Positions 45,606-55,594 are shown, numbered from the stretch's first letter. The stretch is DNA of 64,000 nt from Actinomycetes bacterium (GCA_029777095.1 JAKOTS010000111.1:19874-83873), one strand, 5' to 3'. The notes: generated from the sequence alone by a model not told the origin. A program made the numbers and translations.

Positions 45606-47042
45606 TTAGGCCGCGGCCGGGAGGACGCGAAGGCCCTCGATCACCTTGGCCGCCAGCGTGCGGGCGGCCAGACGGGTCTCGGGCTGGAGCTCGGAGAAGC
45701 GGATCGCCGTACCCGCCGCAATCTGCGGGTCGTAGGGCACGCGCACCACGTCGCGAACCCGCGTGCGGAAGTGCGCCTCGACCTCATCCTGTCGCACCAC
45801 GGATGCCCCGGGGCGCGCAGTGTTCAGCACGACAACTGCGCTCCGCACCAGCGACTCAAAGCCGTTGGTCTCGAGCCAGGTCAGGGTCTCGGACGCGAGG
45901 CGCGCCTCGTCGACGCTCATTCCCGCAACCACCACCAACTGATCGGCCAGATCCAGCGTCGCGCCCATCACTGAGTGCACGATGCCGGTGCCGGTGTCGG
46001 TGAGCACGAGCGAGTAGTAGTGCGCCGCGATCTCGGCAACGTGCCGGTAATCCTCGTCGCTGAACGCCTCGCTGACGTGCGGATCGGTTTCAGAAGCGAG
46101 CACGTCAAGGCGCGTCTCGTCGCGGGTCACGATCGTCGACACATCGCTGTACCCGTGCACCTTGTCACGGCCTCGCACGAGGTCGCGCACCGTCTTGCCG
46201 CTCGGCCGGTCGATGCGCTCAGAGAGCGTACCTCGGTCTGGGTTTGCGTCGACTGCAATGACGCGATCGTCGCGTGCATCGGCGAGCGCCATGCCGAGCA
46301 GCGTCGTAATTGTGGTCTTGCCTACGCCACCCTTGCGCGAGAGCACGGGCACGAAACGCGCCCCGCCCGCCAGCGGCGCGGCGATGCGACGATCAAGTTC
46401 TTTTCTTGCCAGCACCTTCTTGCTCGCGCCAAGGTTCACCCTCCGGCCAGAAATCGAGTACACCAGCTGACGCCACGGACCCTCGGGCTCCGGGCGCACA
46501 ACGCGGGCAGGGTCAAGCAGGCGGTCCGACGTCAACAGGTCAGCCGTCTCGCGATCCGCGCTGGCAAGGTCGTCGAGGCGCTTCGATGCGAGCACGCTCG
46601 GCTCGGGCCGTGCCGATACCCGCTCCAGGTCCTGCGCGGAGCGCGCGGCGGCGGCCGCCGGCTGGGGCGCTGGAATCGATTCGTCCACAACCTCATCGTG
46701 GGCGGCAAACTCTTCGGTGTCAACGACAGCCGTCACGCCGGTGTCGGCGATCACCGTGGCGTCTTCGATGACCTCGGCCGCCGAGACTGCGTCGGTGTCG
46801 TGGTGTGCGGCATCCACCTCGGTGGCCGCGACCGGTCCGGTATCAAACGAGAGTAGCGCTGGGCCATCTTCAAGGTCGCCCTCGAAGTAGTCATCGTCAT
46901 CGTCGTTGTGCAGTTCGACGGCCACGTGCGCGGTCGCGCCCCCAAGCAGCGGGATGCTCGTCGTGTCGGCTCCCCCGGCGGCGTCGAGCACGCCCGGGTC
47001 GCCACCCTCCGGTTGGGTGGTGTCGTTCTTGTTCGTAGTCAA
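45606..47042 (-). CDS. MinD/ParA-like ATPase with acidic N-terminal extension
   Basis: 478 residues from a TTG start with GGAG 8 nt upstream; the track's ATG lies in the pyc terminator hairpin and is rejected. The first about 230 residues are disordered and acidic (a DDDDDYFEGDLEDG stretch). The C-terminal 245 residues carry a deviant Walker A SRKGGVGKTTITTLLG (about 235-250) and LVLTDTGTGIVHSVM with DLADQLVVVAGM. It resembles orphan MinD-like ATPases of actinobacteria, some linked to type VII secretion. No MinC/MinE or EccC partner is in the window, so the role is open. Confidence 0.85.
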   Translation of the reverse strand: MTTNKNDTTQPEGGDPGVLDAAGGADTTSIPLLGGATAHVAVELHNDDDDDYFEGDLEDGPALLSFDTGPVAATEVDAAHHDTDAVSAAEVIEDATVIADTGVTAVVDTEEFAAHDEVVDESIPAPQPAAAAARSAQDLERVSARPEPSVLASKRLDDLASADRETADLLTSDRLLDPARVVRPEPEGPWRQLVYSISGRRVNLGASKKVLARKELDRRIAAPLAGGARFVPVLSRKGGVGKTTITTLLGMALADARDDRVIAVDANPDRGTLSERIDRPSGKTVRDLVRGRDKVHGYSDVSTIVTRDETRLDVLASETDPHVSEAFSDEDYRHVAEIAAHYYSLVLTDTGTGIVHSVMGATLDLADQLVVVAGMSVDEARLASETLTWLETNGFESLVRSAVVVLNTARPGASVVRQDEVEAHFRTRVRDVVRVPYDPQIAAGTAIRFSELQPETRLAARTLAAKVIEGLRVLPAAA

Positions 47043-47064
47043 GGTGCATCTCCAAAGCGGTCGC

Positions 47065-47101
47065 CCTTGTGCGGGGCATGGGGCGCATGCCCCGCACAAG
47101 G
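47065..47101 (-). terminator. strong hairpin terminator after pyc
   Basis: 15-16 bp perfect stem CCTTGTGCGGGGCAT...ATGCCCCGCACAAGG directly after the pyc stop codon. Confidence 0.85.
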
Positions 47102-50100
47102 TTAGTGCTCTGGGTGGATTACCACCAAAAGATCGCCCGCGTCAACCTGTTGAGTGGCATCAATCGCAACCCGTTGCACGACGCCCGCAACCGGCGCGGT
47201 GATTGCCGCTTCCATCTTCATCGCCTCAATGGATGCCACGGGTTGGCCGGCCGCGACAACGTCTCCGACAGCCGCCCTCAGCGTCACAACGCCCGAGAAC
47301 GGCGCGGCGACCTGACCCGACTTGCTCGTGTCGGCTTTTTCGGCCAGACGCGAGTCGACCTCGACGCTCCGGTCGCGCGCATAGACGGGCCGAAGCTGGC
47401 CGTTGAGCGTGGTCATTACGGTGCGAAGTCCCTTCGGATCGACCTCGCCGATTGCTTCAAGCCCGACGTAGAGTCGCACGCCCTTATCGATTTCGACGAC
47501 GTGCTCCTGGCCGGGCGCGAGCCCGTAAAGGTAGTCAGCCGAATCGAGCACCGAGAGGTCACCGAAGACTTCGCGCACCTGCGCGAGGCTCCGAGCGGGA
47601 GCGGGAAACAGGAGCCGGTTGAGCGCGGCGCGGCGCGTTGCGGAGCCGGCGCCGAGGGCGTCCTCGTCTTCTTCGCTGATCGGCTCGATGTCGATCTTCA
47701 CTTCACGGCCAGCCAACACCTTCGAACGGAACGGCTCTGGCCATCCGCCCGGCAACTCGCCAAGCTCGCCAGCCATAAAGCCGACCACCGAGTCCGGCAC
47801 ATCGTAGCGCTCCGGGTGCTCCTCAAAGTCACTCGGATCGGCGCGGACCGCGGCAAGATAGAGGGCGAGATCACCCACCACCTTCGATGACGGTGTCACC
47901 TTTGGCACGCGCCCGAGGATCTTGTTCGCCGCCGCGTACATGTCTTCAATGAGCTCGAAGTCGTCGGCAAGACCGAGCGCGATCGCCTGCTGGCGGAGGT
48001 TCGAGAGCTGTCCGCCGGGAATCTCGTGGTGGTACACACGACCGGTCGGGCCCGACAGCCCAGATTCGAACGGGCGGTACAGCATCCGCACCGATTCCCA
48101 ATACGGTTCCAGGGCCGAGGCCGCCTCGAGGTCGATGCCGGTGTCACGCTCCGTGTGCGCGAGCGCGGCGATCAACGACGACATCGATGGTTGGCTGGTC
48201 GTGCCCGCCATCGGCGCCGAGGCAACATCTACCGCGTCGGCTCCGGCATCCGATGCCGCGAGCAGAGTCGCAAGCTGGCCACCGGGGGTATCGTGCGTGT
48301 GCACGTGCACCGGGAGGTCGAAGTTCTCCCGCAGCGCGGTCACGAGGCGGGATGCCGCAGCCGGCCGCAGGAGCCCCGCCATGTCTTTGATCGCCAACAC
48401 GTGGGCGCCGGCGTCGACAATCTGCTCCGCGAGGCGCAGGTAGTAGTCGAGCGTGTAGAGGTCTTCGCCAGGGTTCAGGAGATCGCCGGTGTAGCAAAGT
48501 GCGACCTCGGCGACCGTCGTGCCGGTGGCACGCACGGCGTCGATTGCTGGACGCATCTGCTCGACATCGTTGAGGGCATCGAAGATTCTGAAGATGTCGA
48601 CACCGGTGTCGGCGGCCTCCCGCACGAATGCGTCGGTGACCTCGGTCGGGTACGGCGTGTAGCCGACCGTGTTGCGACCGCGCAACAGCATCTGCAGGGC
48701 GAGGTTCGGCATCGTCTCGCGCAGCTTCGCGAGGCGGTCCCAGGGGTCTTCGCCTAGGAAGCGCAGGGCGACGTCGTAGGTCGCGCCGCCCCAGGCCTCC
48801 ACCGAGAACAGCTCGGGCGTCAGCCGGGCAACGTAGGGCGCAACAAGCGTGAGGTCCCTCGTGCGCAGGCGGGTCGCCAGGAGCGACTGGTGCGCGTCGC
48901 GGAACGTCGTCTCGGTAACCGCAAGCGCCTTTTGCTCGCGCAGCGCGCGGGCAAAGCCGTCGGGGCCGAGTTCAAGCAGCCGCTGGCGTGAGCCGGCGGG
49001 TGCGGGCTGCCCCAGATCGAGCACGGGCAATTTGGATGCCGGGTTCACGGTGATCGGGTTCGACCCGTTCGGCTTGTTCACGGTGACGTCGACGAGCCAG
49101 TTCAGAATCTTCGTGCCGCGGTCCTTCGACTCGCGGCCGCGAAGCAGCTCTGGGCGCTCGTCGATGAACGAGGTGCTCAGATCACCCTTCTTGAACGATG
49201 CATCATCGAGCACCGCCTGCAGGAACGGGATGTTCGTTGCGACGCCGCGGATACGGAACTCCGCCAGGGCCCGCCGCGAACGACTGACGGCCGTCTGGTA
49301 GTCCCGGCCGCGGCAGGTGAGCTTTGTCAGCATCGAGTCGAAGTAGGGGCTGATCTGTGCGCCGGGGTTGATCGTGCCGCCGTCAAGGCGAACACCCGCG
49401 CCGCCCGGTGAGCGATATGTGGTGATCTTGCCCGTGTCGGGGCGAAAACCCTGCGTCGGGTCTTCGGTTGTGATGCGGCACTGCAGCGCAAAACCGCGCT
49501 GGCGAATGTTGCTCTGTTCGAGCCCGAGCTCGGCGAGCGTCGCACCCGCGGCAATGCGCATCTGCGCCTGCACGAGGTCGACATCGGTGATCTCTTCTGT
49601 CACCGTGTGCTCGACCTGGATGCGCGGGTTCATCTCGATAAAGACGTGCGTGCCCGCGCGCGCGCCGACGGTGTCGACGAGAAACTCAACGGTGCCGGCG
49701 TTGACGTAGCCAATCGAGCGCGCAAACGCGACTGCGTCGCGGTGGAGCGCGGCGCGCAGCTCGTCAGAAATGTTCGGCGCCGGGGCGATCTCGATCACCT
49801 TCTGGTGACGGCGCTGCACCGAGCAGTCGCGCTCAAACAGGTGCACGGTGCCACCTTCGGCATCGGCGAGAATTTGTACCTCAATGTGGCGAGGCCGAAG
49901 CACGGCCTGCTCGAGGAACATTGTCGGGTCACCGAACGCGCTGTCGGCCTCGCGCATCGCCTCGGCCAGCGCGGGGGCCAGCTCGTCTTTCGTCTCGACC
50001 CGGCGCATCCCGCGCCCTCCGCCGCCGGCGACCGCTTTCGCGAACAGTGGGAAGCCGATCGCCTCCGCCCCGGCGAGGAGCTCATCGATGTCGCGCGAGG

Positions 50101-50509
50101 CGGGCGTGGATGCGAGCACGGGCACACCCGCGGAAATCGCTCGCTCCTTGGCCGCAACCTTGTTGCCGGCCATCTGGAGGACCCCAGCAGGCGGGCCGAT
50201 GAAGGCGATGCCGTTTGCGGCGGCCTTCATGGCAAGCTCGGGGTTTTCGGCGAGAAAGCCATAACCCGGGTAGATCGCGTCGGCGCCGGACTCGAGTGCG
50301 ACGCGAATAATCTCGTCGACATCGAGATACGCACGGACGGGATGCCCGATCTCACCAATTTGGTAGGCCTCGTCCGCTTTCAAGCGGTGGAGGGAATTTC
50401 GGTCTTCGTATGGAAATACCGCGACGGTTCGGGCACCTAGTTCGTAGGCGGCCCGGAACGCACGAATCGCGATCTCTCCGCGGTTGGCGACGAGGATTTT
50501 GGTGAACAT
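47102..50509 (-). CDS. pyc: pyruvate carboxylase
   Basis: 1135 residues, the full single-chain form. N-terminal biotin carboxylase (ILVANRGEIAIRAFRAA; ATP grasp with AGGGGRGMRR; EMNPRIQVEHTVTEE), central carboxyltransferase (FRDAHQSLLATRLRTRDL; VRMLYRPF), and C-terminal biotin carrier with the biotinylation motif EAMKME. It carboxylates pyruvate to oxaloacetate to refill the TCA cycle. Start ATG at 50509 follows AAAGG. Divergent from orphan parA. Confidence 0.98.
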   Translation of the reverse strand: MFTKILVANRGEIAIRAFRAAYELGARTVAVFPYEDRNSLHRLKADEAYQIGEIGHPVRAYLDVDEIIRVALESGADAIYPGYGFLAENPELAMKAAANGIAFIGPPAGVLQMAGNKVAAKERAISAGVPVLASTPASRDIDELLAGAEAIGFPLFAKAVAGGGGRGMRRVETKDELAPALAEAMREADSAFGDPTMFLEQAVLRPRHIEVQILADAEGGTVHLFERDCSVQRRHQKVIEIAPAPNISDELRAALHRDAVAFARSIGYVNAGTVEFLVDTVGARAGTHVFIEMNPRIQVEHTVTEEITDVDLVQAQMRIAAGATLAELGLEQSNIRQRGFALQCRITTEDPTQGFRPDTGKITTYRSPGGAGVRLDGGTINPGAQISPYFDSMLTKLTCRGRDYQTAVSRSRRALAEFRIRGVATNIPFLQAVLDDASFKKGDLSTSFIDERPELLRGRESKDRGTKILNWLVDVTVNKPNGSNPITVNPASKLPVLDLGQPAPAGSRQRLLELGPDGFARALREQKALAVTETTFRDAHQSLLATRLRTRDLTLVAPYVARLTPELFSVEAWGGATYDVALRFLGEDPWDRLAKLRETMPNLALQMLLRGRNTVGYTPYPTEVTDAFVREAADTGVDIFRIFDALNDVEQMRPAIDAVRATGTTVAEVALCYTGDLLNPGEDLYTLDYYLRLAEQIVDAGAHVLAIKDMAGLLRPAAASRLVTALRENFDLPVHVHTHDTPGGQLATLLAASDAGADAVDVASAPMAGTTSQPSMSSLIAALAHTERDTGIDLEAASALEPYWESVRMLYRPFESGLSGPTGRVYHHEIPGGQLSNLRQQAIALGLADDFELIEDMYAAANKILGRVPKVTPSSKVVGDLALYLAAVRADPSDFEEHPERYDVPDSVVGFMAGELGELPGGWPEPFRSKVLAGREVKIDIEPISEEDEDALGAGSATRRAALNRLLFPAPARSLAQVREVFGDLSVLDSADYLYGLAPGQEHVVEIDKGVRLYVGLEAIGEVDPKGLRTVMTTLNGQLRPVYARDRSVEVDSRLAEKADTSKSGQVAAPFSGVVTLRAAVGDVVAAGQPVASIEAMKMEAAITAPVAGVVQRVAIDATQQVDAGDLLVVIHPEH

Positions 50510-50556
50510 TCCAGCCTTTCAGGCATAGGTGCTCGGCGAAGGTTGTGTGTGCATCC

Positions 50557-50562
50557 AGCCTA
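50557..50562 (-). promoter_or_regulatory. putative -10 box (TAGGCT) of pyc
   Basis: Minus-strand TAGGCT 47 nt before the pyc ATG, in a 74 bp divergent region shared with parA. No good -35 for it was seen. The parA promoter in the same stretch was not resolved. Confidence 0.4.
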
Positions 50563-50583
50563 GTAAAGGTAACGTGGTTGATT

Positions 50584-51396
50584 GTGCACGTACTTAGCGT
50601 TAGCTCTCTTAAGGGCGGAGTCGGAAAGACGACTGTCACCCTCGGTCTCGCGTCCGCCGCTTTTTCGAAAGGCGTGCGAACGCTGGTGGTCGACCTCGAC
50701 CCCCAGTCCGACGTCTCGACCGGCATGGACATCCAGGTCGCTGGGCGGCTGAACGTCGCCGACGTCCTCGCCAATCCCAAAGAGAAGGTTGTCCGCCAGG
50801 CCATCACTTCCAGCGGATGGGCGAAGGCGCATCCCGGCACGATCGACGTGATGATCGGCAGCCCGTCAGCGATCAACTTCGATGGGCCGCATCCGAGCGT
50901 CCGCGACGTGTGGAAGCTCGAAGAGGCGCTGGCAACCATCGAGGCCGACTACGACCTCGTGCTCATCGACTGTGCACCCTCGTTGAACGCGCTCACGCGC
51001 ACCGCGTGGGCCGCGAGCGACCGCGTCGTGGTTGTGACCGAGCCGGGCCTCTTCTCCGTCGCCGCCGCCGACCGTGCGCTCCGAGCGATCGAAGAGATTC
51101 GTCGCGGCCTGAGCCCGCGCCTCCAGCCGCTTGGCATCGTGGTGAACCGGGTGCGCCCGCAGTCGATCGAACACCAGTTCCGCATCAAAGAGTTGCGTGA
51201 CATGTTCGGTCCGCTCGTGCTCGCGCCGCAGTTGCCCGAGCGCACCTCATTGCAGCAGGCACAGGGCGCCGCAAAGCCCCTGCACATCTGGCCCGGCGAC
51301 TCGGCACAGGAGCTCGCCGCAGACTTCGACGCGCTCCTCGAACGCATCATGCGCACAGGGCGCATCGCATCGCCTGACGAGACCACCCGCCCGTAA
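50584..51396 (+). CDS. orphan ParA/Soj family ATPase
   Basis: 270 residues. Deviant Walker A SSLKGGVGKTTVTLGL at residues 7-22, switch motif VVDLDPQSDVSTGM and LIDCAPSLNALTRTA are ParA hallmarks. No parB follows; next genes are two MerR-type regulators and garA, a layout typical of actinobacteria (parA-merR-ftsR-garA). I use the GTG at 50584 (MHVLSVSSLKGG); a TTG 6 nt upstream is possible. A role in division or polar placement is likely but unproven. Confidence 0.9.
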   Translation: MHVLSVSSLKGGVGKTTVTLGLASAAFSKGVRTLVVDLDPQSDVSTGMDIQVAGRLNVADVLANPKEKVVRQAITSSGWAKAHPGTIDVMIGSPSAINFDGPHPSVRDVWKLEEALATIEADYDLVLIDCAPSLNALTRTAWAASDRVVVVTEPGLFSVAAADRALRAIEEIRRGLSPRLQPLGIVVNRVRPQSIEHQFRIKELRDMFGPLVLAPQLPERTSLQQAQGAAKPLHIWPGDSAQELAADFDALLERIMRTGRIASPDETTRP

Positions 51397-51493
51397 GACC
51401 GACGTCTCGTGCCGAGGTCTGGGCACGGGCCACGGTTGCGCGCCGTCGCCAACGCCTACGAGCGCGCCGAAACGCGGTCGGGCGGGCCCGTGC

Positions 51494-52039
51494 TTATGCC
51501 GTGCGGACCGAGCGACGCGCTGCGAGCTCGTCCATGGGGTCTGGCGACTGCGGGTCGAGCTCGACGAGCGTGCTCTCAACCTCGCGGAGCACCTTGCCGA
51601 CGGCGATGCCGAAGACGCCCTGGCCGCGGCTGACGAGGTCGATGACCTCGTCGTTTGAGGTGCAGAGATAAACACTGGCGCCGTCACTCATGAGTGTCGT
51701 GCCTGCAAGATCGTGGATGCCGGCCGCCCGCAGTTCTTCGACGGCGGTGCGGATCTGCTGGAGCGAGATGCCCGTGTCGAGAAGGCGTTTCACGAGCTTC
51801 AGCACCAGGATGTCGCGGAAGCCGTAGAGGCGCTGCGAACCAGAACCGCTCGCGCCGCGCACGGTGGGCTGCACGAGCTCGGTGCGCGCCCAGTAGTCGA
51901 GCTGACGGTACGTGATGCCGGCCGCGCGCGCGGCAACAGCGCCGCGGTAGCCAGCGTTGTCGTCGATATCGAGCAGGCCGTCGGTGAACAACAGTTCGGC
52001 GTCGAATCGATGCGTGCCGACCGAGTCGCTTCCGTGCAT
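51494..52039 (-). CDS. MerR family transcriptional regulator
   Basis: 181 residues. N-terminal MerR winged helix with GYRGAVAARAAGITYRQLDYWARTELVQPTVRGASGSGSQRLYGFRDILVLKLVKRLLDTGISLQQIR, then a C-terminal sensor-like region without cysteine metal motif. Start ATG with GGAGG 8 nt upstream. It lies between parA and ftsR in the conserved cluster. Ligand unknown. Confidence 0.9.
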   Translation of the reverse strand: MHGSDSVGTHRFDAELLFTDGLLDIDDNAGYRGAVAARAAGITYRQLDYWARTELVQPTVRGASGSGSQRLYGFRDILVLKLVKRLLDTGISLQQIRTAVEELRAAGIHDLAGTTLMSDGASVYLCTSNDEVIDLVSRGQGVFGIAVGKVLREVESTLVELDPQSPDPMDELAARRSVRTA

Positions 52040-52245
52040 CCCCGTGCCTCCCCTGTGTGAATCCTTCGGCGGGTTACTCCCCTGCCTTCTCCCACGCTAG
52101 TGGTGATGAAGTGGAGTGGCTGTGACATCCGCTGAATGAAATTGGCGTGTCGGCCCCGCGGCGTTCTGAGCAGTCTACGCCCTGGTCTGAAAAGCCCTCT
52201 CGAACCGGTCAACCACGGCGAGCGACCCTGAATTTTGGTGCGTGT

Positions 52246-52944
52246 CTACGGGATCAACCGCGTGAGCGCGGATGCCACGAACGCCTGTCGCACGTCGTCG
52301 AGACGCCGCGCAAGCTCGGGCGCAAGTTCGCTTGCCTTGGCCCGGCTTCCTGCGTCTTGACGCCGCAGCAGCACCGAAAGTGACGACTCGATGAGCGCAA
52401 CTTCGCGCTCTGCGCTTGCCCGCATCGCGCGCAGGTGGCGCGGCTCAATGCCGTGACGATCGAGGGCGACGAGCGCACGCATCATCGAGATCGTGTCTTC
52501 ACCGTAGTGCTCGGCAGGCGCGATGATCCCCGTGCTAATCGCATCGTTCAGGAGTTGGGGCGCGGCACCAGTGCTGCTGAGGAGGTCGGTGCGGCGATAC
52601 CGGCGGCCGGCAGGAATGATCGTTGGCGGCGGCTCGTGGGTCTGGCCAGGATGCGACGGGCTCCGCCCAGCATCAAGATCGCCGAGGTAGTCGCGAATCA
52701 CGCTGTGCGGCATGTAGTGATCGCGCTGCAGCGTCAGCGCAACTCGCAACCGTTCGACGTCGTTCGGCGAGAACTTGCGGTAACCCGAGTCGGTCCGTGA
52801 GGGCGTGACAATGCCCTGCACCTCAAGAAACCGGAGCTTCGAGGCCGAGAGCTTCGGAAAATCTGGCGTCAGGCGCGCGAGCACCTGCCCAATGCTCAGC
52901 AATCCCGAGCCGGTCGCGTCTTCCCTTGCCGCCGAGGCCGACAT
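52246..52944 (-). CDS. ftsR: MerR-like transcriptional regulator FtsR
   Basis: 232 residues. DNA-binding domain LSIGQVLARLTPDFPKLSASKLRFLEVQGIVTPSRTDSGYRKFSPNDVERL is the FtsR type; the middle RRYRRTDLLSSTGAAPQLLNDAISTGII and C-terminal helix region follow. In Corynebacterium glutamicum FtsR activates ftsZ, and ftsZ lies in this window with two palindromes upstream. I start at the ATG 52944, 10 bp past the garA stop; the track start is inside garA. Two genes upstream encode MerR and ParA. Confidence 0.87.
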   Translation of the reverse strand: MSASAAREDATGSGLLSIGQVLARLTPDFPKLSASKLRFLEVQGIVTPSRTDSGYRKFSPNDVERLRVALTLQRDHYMPHSVIRDYLGDLDAGRSPSHPGQTHEPPPTIIPAGRRYRRTDLLSSTGAAPQLLNDAISTGIIAPAEHYGEDTISMMRALVALDRHGIEPRHLRAMRASAEREVALIESSLSVLLRRQDAGSRAKASELAPELARRLDDVRQAFVASALTRLIP

Positions 52945-52954
52945 GCCGTGGCGC

Positions 52955-53467
52955 CTAGCCCGCGGCCCGAGACAGGTCGCGAGGCGAGACGAAGAAGGTG
53001 AGACGGAACTTTCCGATGCGCACCTCGGAGCCATTCGAGAGCGTCCCGCGATCGAGACGCTCACCGTTCACATACGTGCCGTTCAACGACCGCTGGTCGA
53101 CGATCTCGAATGCAGCACCCGCACGGGTGATTTCGGCGTGCCGGCGCGACACCGTCACGTCGTCAAAGAAGATATCGGCCTCGGGGTGACGCCCGACCGT
53201 GGTCACATCGCTGTCGAGGAGGTACCGCGCGCCAGCCGTCGGACCGGAACGCACCAGGAACAGCGCAGCACCGGCCGGCAACGCCGCGATGGAGTCGCGT
53301 TCGGTCGCGGTCAGATCAGCACCAAACGGCACAAAGGAGAGGTCAGAATCGTGACCAAAAGTCTGCGTCGTATCGTGCATCCCCGTTGCGGGGCCTGAGG
53401 CGTGCTGCCCCGGGCGCACCACATCGTCGTGGCCTTGCTGATCCGATCCAGACACTGTGTCTCCCAT
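52955..53467 (-). CDS. garA: FHA domain protein GarA/OdhI
   Basis: 170 residues. The N-terminal HDTTQTFG carries the paired threonines phosphorylated by Ser/Thr kinases in this family. The FHA domain follows (VGRHPEADIFFDDVTVSRRHAEI...SLNGTYVNGERL). The unphosphorylated form inhibits 2-oxoglutarate dehydrogenase and related enzymes, linking kinase signalling to the TCA cycle. A TAGTCT -10-like box lies 9 nt before the ATG, so the leader is minimal. Adjacent to ftsR as in other actinobacteria. Confidence 0.93.
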   Translation of the reverse strand: MGDTVSGSDQQGHDDVVRPGQHASGPATGMHDTTQTFGHDSDLSFVPFGADLTATERDSIAALPAGAALFLVRSGPTAGARYLLDSDVTTVGRHPEADIFFDDVTVSRRHAEITRAGAAFEIVDQRSLNGTYVNGERLDRGTLSNGSEVRIGKFRLTFFVSPRDLSRAAG

Positions 53468-53532
53468 CTATCTTCAAGACTACCCGATGCCCCAGGCCCT
53501 CGAACAAGAAGGTCTAGCACCTCGCCCCGGCG

Positions 53533-53538
53533 TAGGCT
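53533..53538 (+). promoter_or_regulatory. -10 box (TAGGCT) before the CopC-like gene
   Basis: TAGGCT, then GGTGGC, then ATG; a leaderless transcript is likely. Confidence 0.5.
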
Positions 53539-53544
53539 GGTGGC

Positions 53545-54183
53545 ATGCATCTCGCCCGTCGCTTTTCCCCAGTTCTCGCCGCGATTTTTGCCTTCGTGGT
53601 CGCCGCCGCCGTGTTTGGGTCGGTTGCACCTCCCGCGCAGGCACACGACGGCCTCGCGACTTCGAGCCCCGCCGCGGACGCCGTACTTGACGTCGCGCCG
53701 ACCGAGATCACGCTGAGCTTCACGGGCAATATCCTGGGCGACGCGGGTGCGAACGCGGTGATCGTCACCGATGCTTCCGGCGCACAGGTGCAGTCGGGCA
53801 CCGTGTCGGTCGACGGCGCCGTGGTCACCCAGCCGCTCACGCCAGAGCTCGAGAACGGCGCCTTCACTGTGACGTGGCGAGTGGTCTCGAGCGACGGTCA
53901 CCCAATTTCTGGCGAGTATGTCTTTCACGTGGATGCCCCGGCCCCGGCCCCCAGCGCGGCACCAACCGAAAGCGCGGCACCGTCGGCCGCTCCCGTCGAA
54001 TCGCCGTCGGCTGATGTGACCGCGACCCCGCTCGACGGCCCGACCACCGGCCAACCGGGCGAGCAGTCCGACGGCGGTCTCTCACCCTGGGGCATCGCGG
54101 GCATTGTGGTCGCGGTTCTCGCGGTCGTGGCGCTCACGATTGGCATCATTCGTTACCGCGCACAGCGCCGCCAGCAGAGCTAG
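53545..54183 (+). CDS. CopC domain-containing secreted protein
   Basis: 212 residues. Signal peptide ends in PPAQAHDGL, so His at the mature N-terminus may bind copper as in CopC proteins. The CopC Ig-like fold follows ([41 protein letters not shown]), then a Pro/Ser/Ala-rich linker and a C-terminal anchor helix ([21 protein letters not shown]). It is likely exposed on the outer membrane face and involved in copper handling; no copper transporter is nearby. Confidence 0.9.
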   Translation: MHLARRFSPVLAAIFAFVVAAAVFGSVAPPAQAHDGLATSSPAADAVLDVAPTEITLSFTGNILGDAGANAVIVTDASGAQVQSGTVSVDGAVVTQPLTPELENGAFTVTWRVVSSDGHPISGEYVFHVDAPAPAPSAAPTESAAPSAAPVESPSADVTATPLDGPTTGQPGEQSDGGLSPWGIAGIVVAVLAVVALTIGIIRYRAQRRQQS

Positions 54184-54186
54184 GCT
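54181..54186 (+). promoter_or_regulatory. -10 box (TAGGCT) overlapping the copC stop, before lpd
   Basis: TAGGCT shares its TAG with the CopC gene stop codon; TGAAGAC then ATG. Fits a leaderless lpd message. Confidence 0.5.
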
Positions 54187-54193
54187 TGAAGAC

Positions 54194-55594
54194 ATGCCTG
54201 CTCACTATGATGTTGTGATTCTCGGTGCTGGCCCCGGCGGATATGTTGCCGCCGTTCGCGCCGCCCAGCTCGGCCTCAAGGTCGCGATCGTCGAAGAGAA
54301 GTATTGGGGCGGCGTGTGTTTGAACGTCGGCTGCATTCCTTCTAAGGCGCTCCTGCGCAACGCCGAACTTGCGCACATCTTCAACCATCAGGCATCCACA
54401 TTCGGTATGTCTGGCGATGTGCACTTCGACTTTGGTGCCGCCTTCGACCGCAGCCGCAGCGTTGCCGACGGCCGCGTCAAGGGCATCCACTTCGTGATGA
54501 AGAAGAACAAGGTCACCGAGTACGGCGGCCGCGGCACGTTCACCGATGCCAACACCATCTCGGTGGCCCTCACCGACGGCAGCACCGACACCATCACCTT
54601 CGATAACGCGATCATCGCCACCGGTTCGACCGTGCGGCTCTTGCCCGGCGTGCAGCTGAGCGAAAACGTCGTCACGTTCGAAGAGCAGATCATGACGCGC
54701 GAGCTGCCCGAGTCGATCGTCATCGTCGGCGCCGGCGCAATCGGCATGGAATTCGCGTACGTGCTGTCGAACTACGGCGTCAAGGTCACGATCATCGAAT
54801 TCCTCGATCGCGCGCTGCCGAACGAAGATGCCGACGTGTCGAAAGAGATCGCCAAGCAGTACAAGAACTACGGCATCGAGATCCTCACCTCGACCAAGGT
54901 CGAGACGGTTGTCGACAACGGCGACTCGGTCACCGTGACCTACACCGGCAAAGACGGCCAGCCCGGTCAGATCGTCGGGAGCAAGGTGCTCATGTCGATC
55001 GGCTTCGCACCCCAGGTCACCGGCTTCGGTCTCGAGAACACGGGCGTTTCGCTTACCGAGCGCGGCGCGATCGCGATCGACGACTACATGCGCACCAATG
55101 TGCCGCACATCTTCGCCATCGGTGACGTCACCGCCAAGCTCCAGCTCGCGCACGTTGCCGAGGCGCAGGGTGTCGTCGCGGCCGAGACGATCGGCCAGGC
55201 AGAGACCTTGCCGCTCGGCGATTACCGGATGATGCCGCGCGCCACGTTCTGCCAGCCCCAGGTTGCAAGCTTTGGCCTGACCGAACAGCAGGCAAAGGAC
55301 GAGGGCTACAACATCAAGGTTTCGACCTTCCCGTTCATGGCTAACGGCAAGGCGCACGGCCTCGGCGACCCAACGGGCTTCGTCAAGCTGATCGCCGAGG
55401 CAGAGCACGGCGAGTTGCTCGGCGGCCACCTGATCGGGCCCGACGTGTCTGAGCTGCTGCCTGAGCTGACTCTCGCGCAGAAGTGGGACCTCACGGCAAC
55501 CGAGCTCGCGCGCAACGTGCACACGCACCCGACGCTGAGCGAAGCGCTGCAAGAGGGCTTCCACGGCCTGACCGGGCACATGATCAACTTCTAG
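54194..55594 (+). CDS. lpdA: dihydrolipoyl dehydrogenase
   Basis: 466 residues; E3 flavoprotein of pyruvate and 2-oxoglutarate dehydrogenase complexes. FAD loop [14 protein letters not shown], redox disulfide Cys42-Cys47 in [16 protein letters not shown] loop [15 protein letters not shown]-binding IFAIGDVT and the catalytic His-Glu pair in HTHPTLSEA are complete. Start ATG at 54194; the track extension overlaps copC. GarA, whose family targets this complex's E1 partner, is close by. Confidence 0.97.
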   Translation: MPAHYDVVILGAGPGGYVAAVRAAQLGLKVAIVEEKYWGGVCLNVGCIPSKALLRNAELAHIFNHQASTFGMSGDVHFDFGAAFDRSRSVADGRVKGIHFVMKKNKVTEYGGRGTFTDANTISVALTDGSTDTITFDNAIIATGSTVRLLPGVQLSENVVTFEEQIMTRELPESIVIVGAGAIGMEFAYVLSNYGVKVTIIEFLDRALPNEDADVSKEIAKQYKNYGIEILTSTKVETVVDNGDSVTVTYTGKDGQPGQIVGSKVLMSIGFAPQVTGFGLENTGVSLTERGAIAIDDYMRTNVPHIFAIGDVTAKLQLAHVAEAQGVVAAETIGQAETLPLGDYRMMPRATFCQPQVASFGLTEQQAKDEGYNIKVSTFPFMANGKAHGLGDPTGFVKLIAEAEHGELLGGHLIGPDVSELLPELTLAQKWDLTATELARNVHTHPTLSEALQEGFHGLTGHMINF

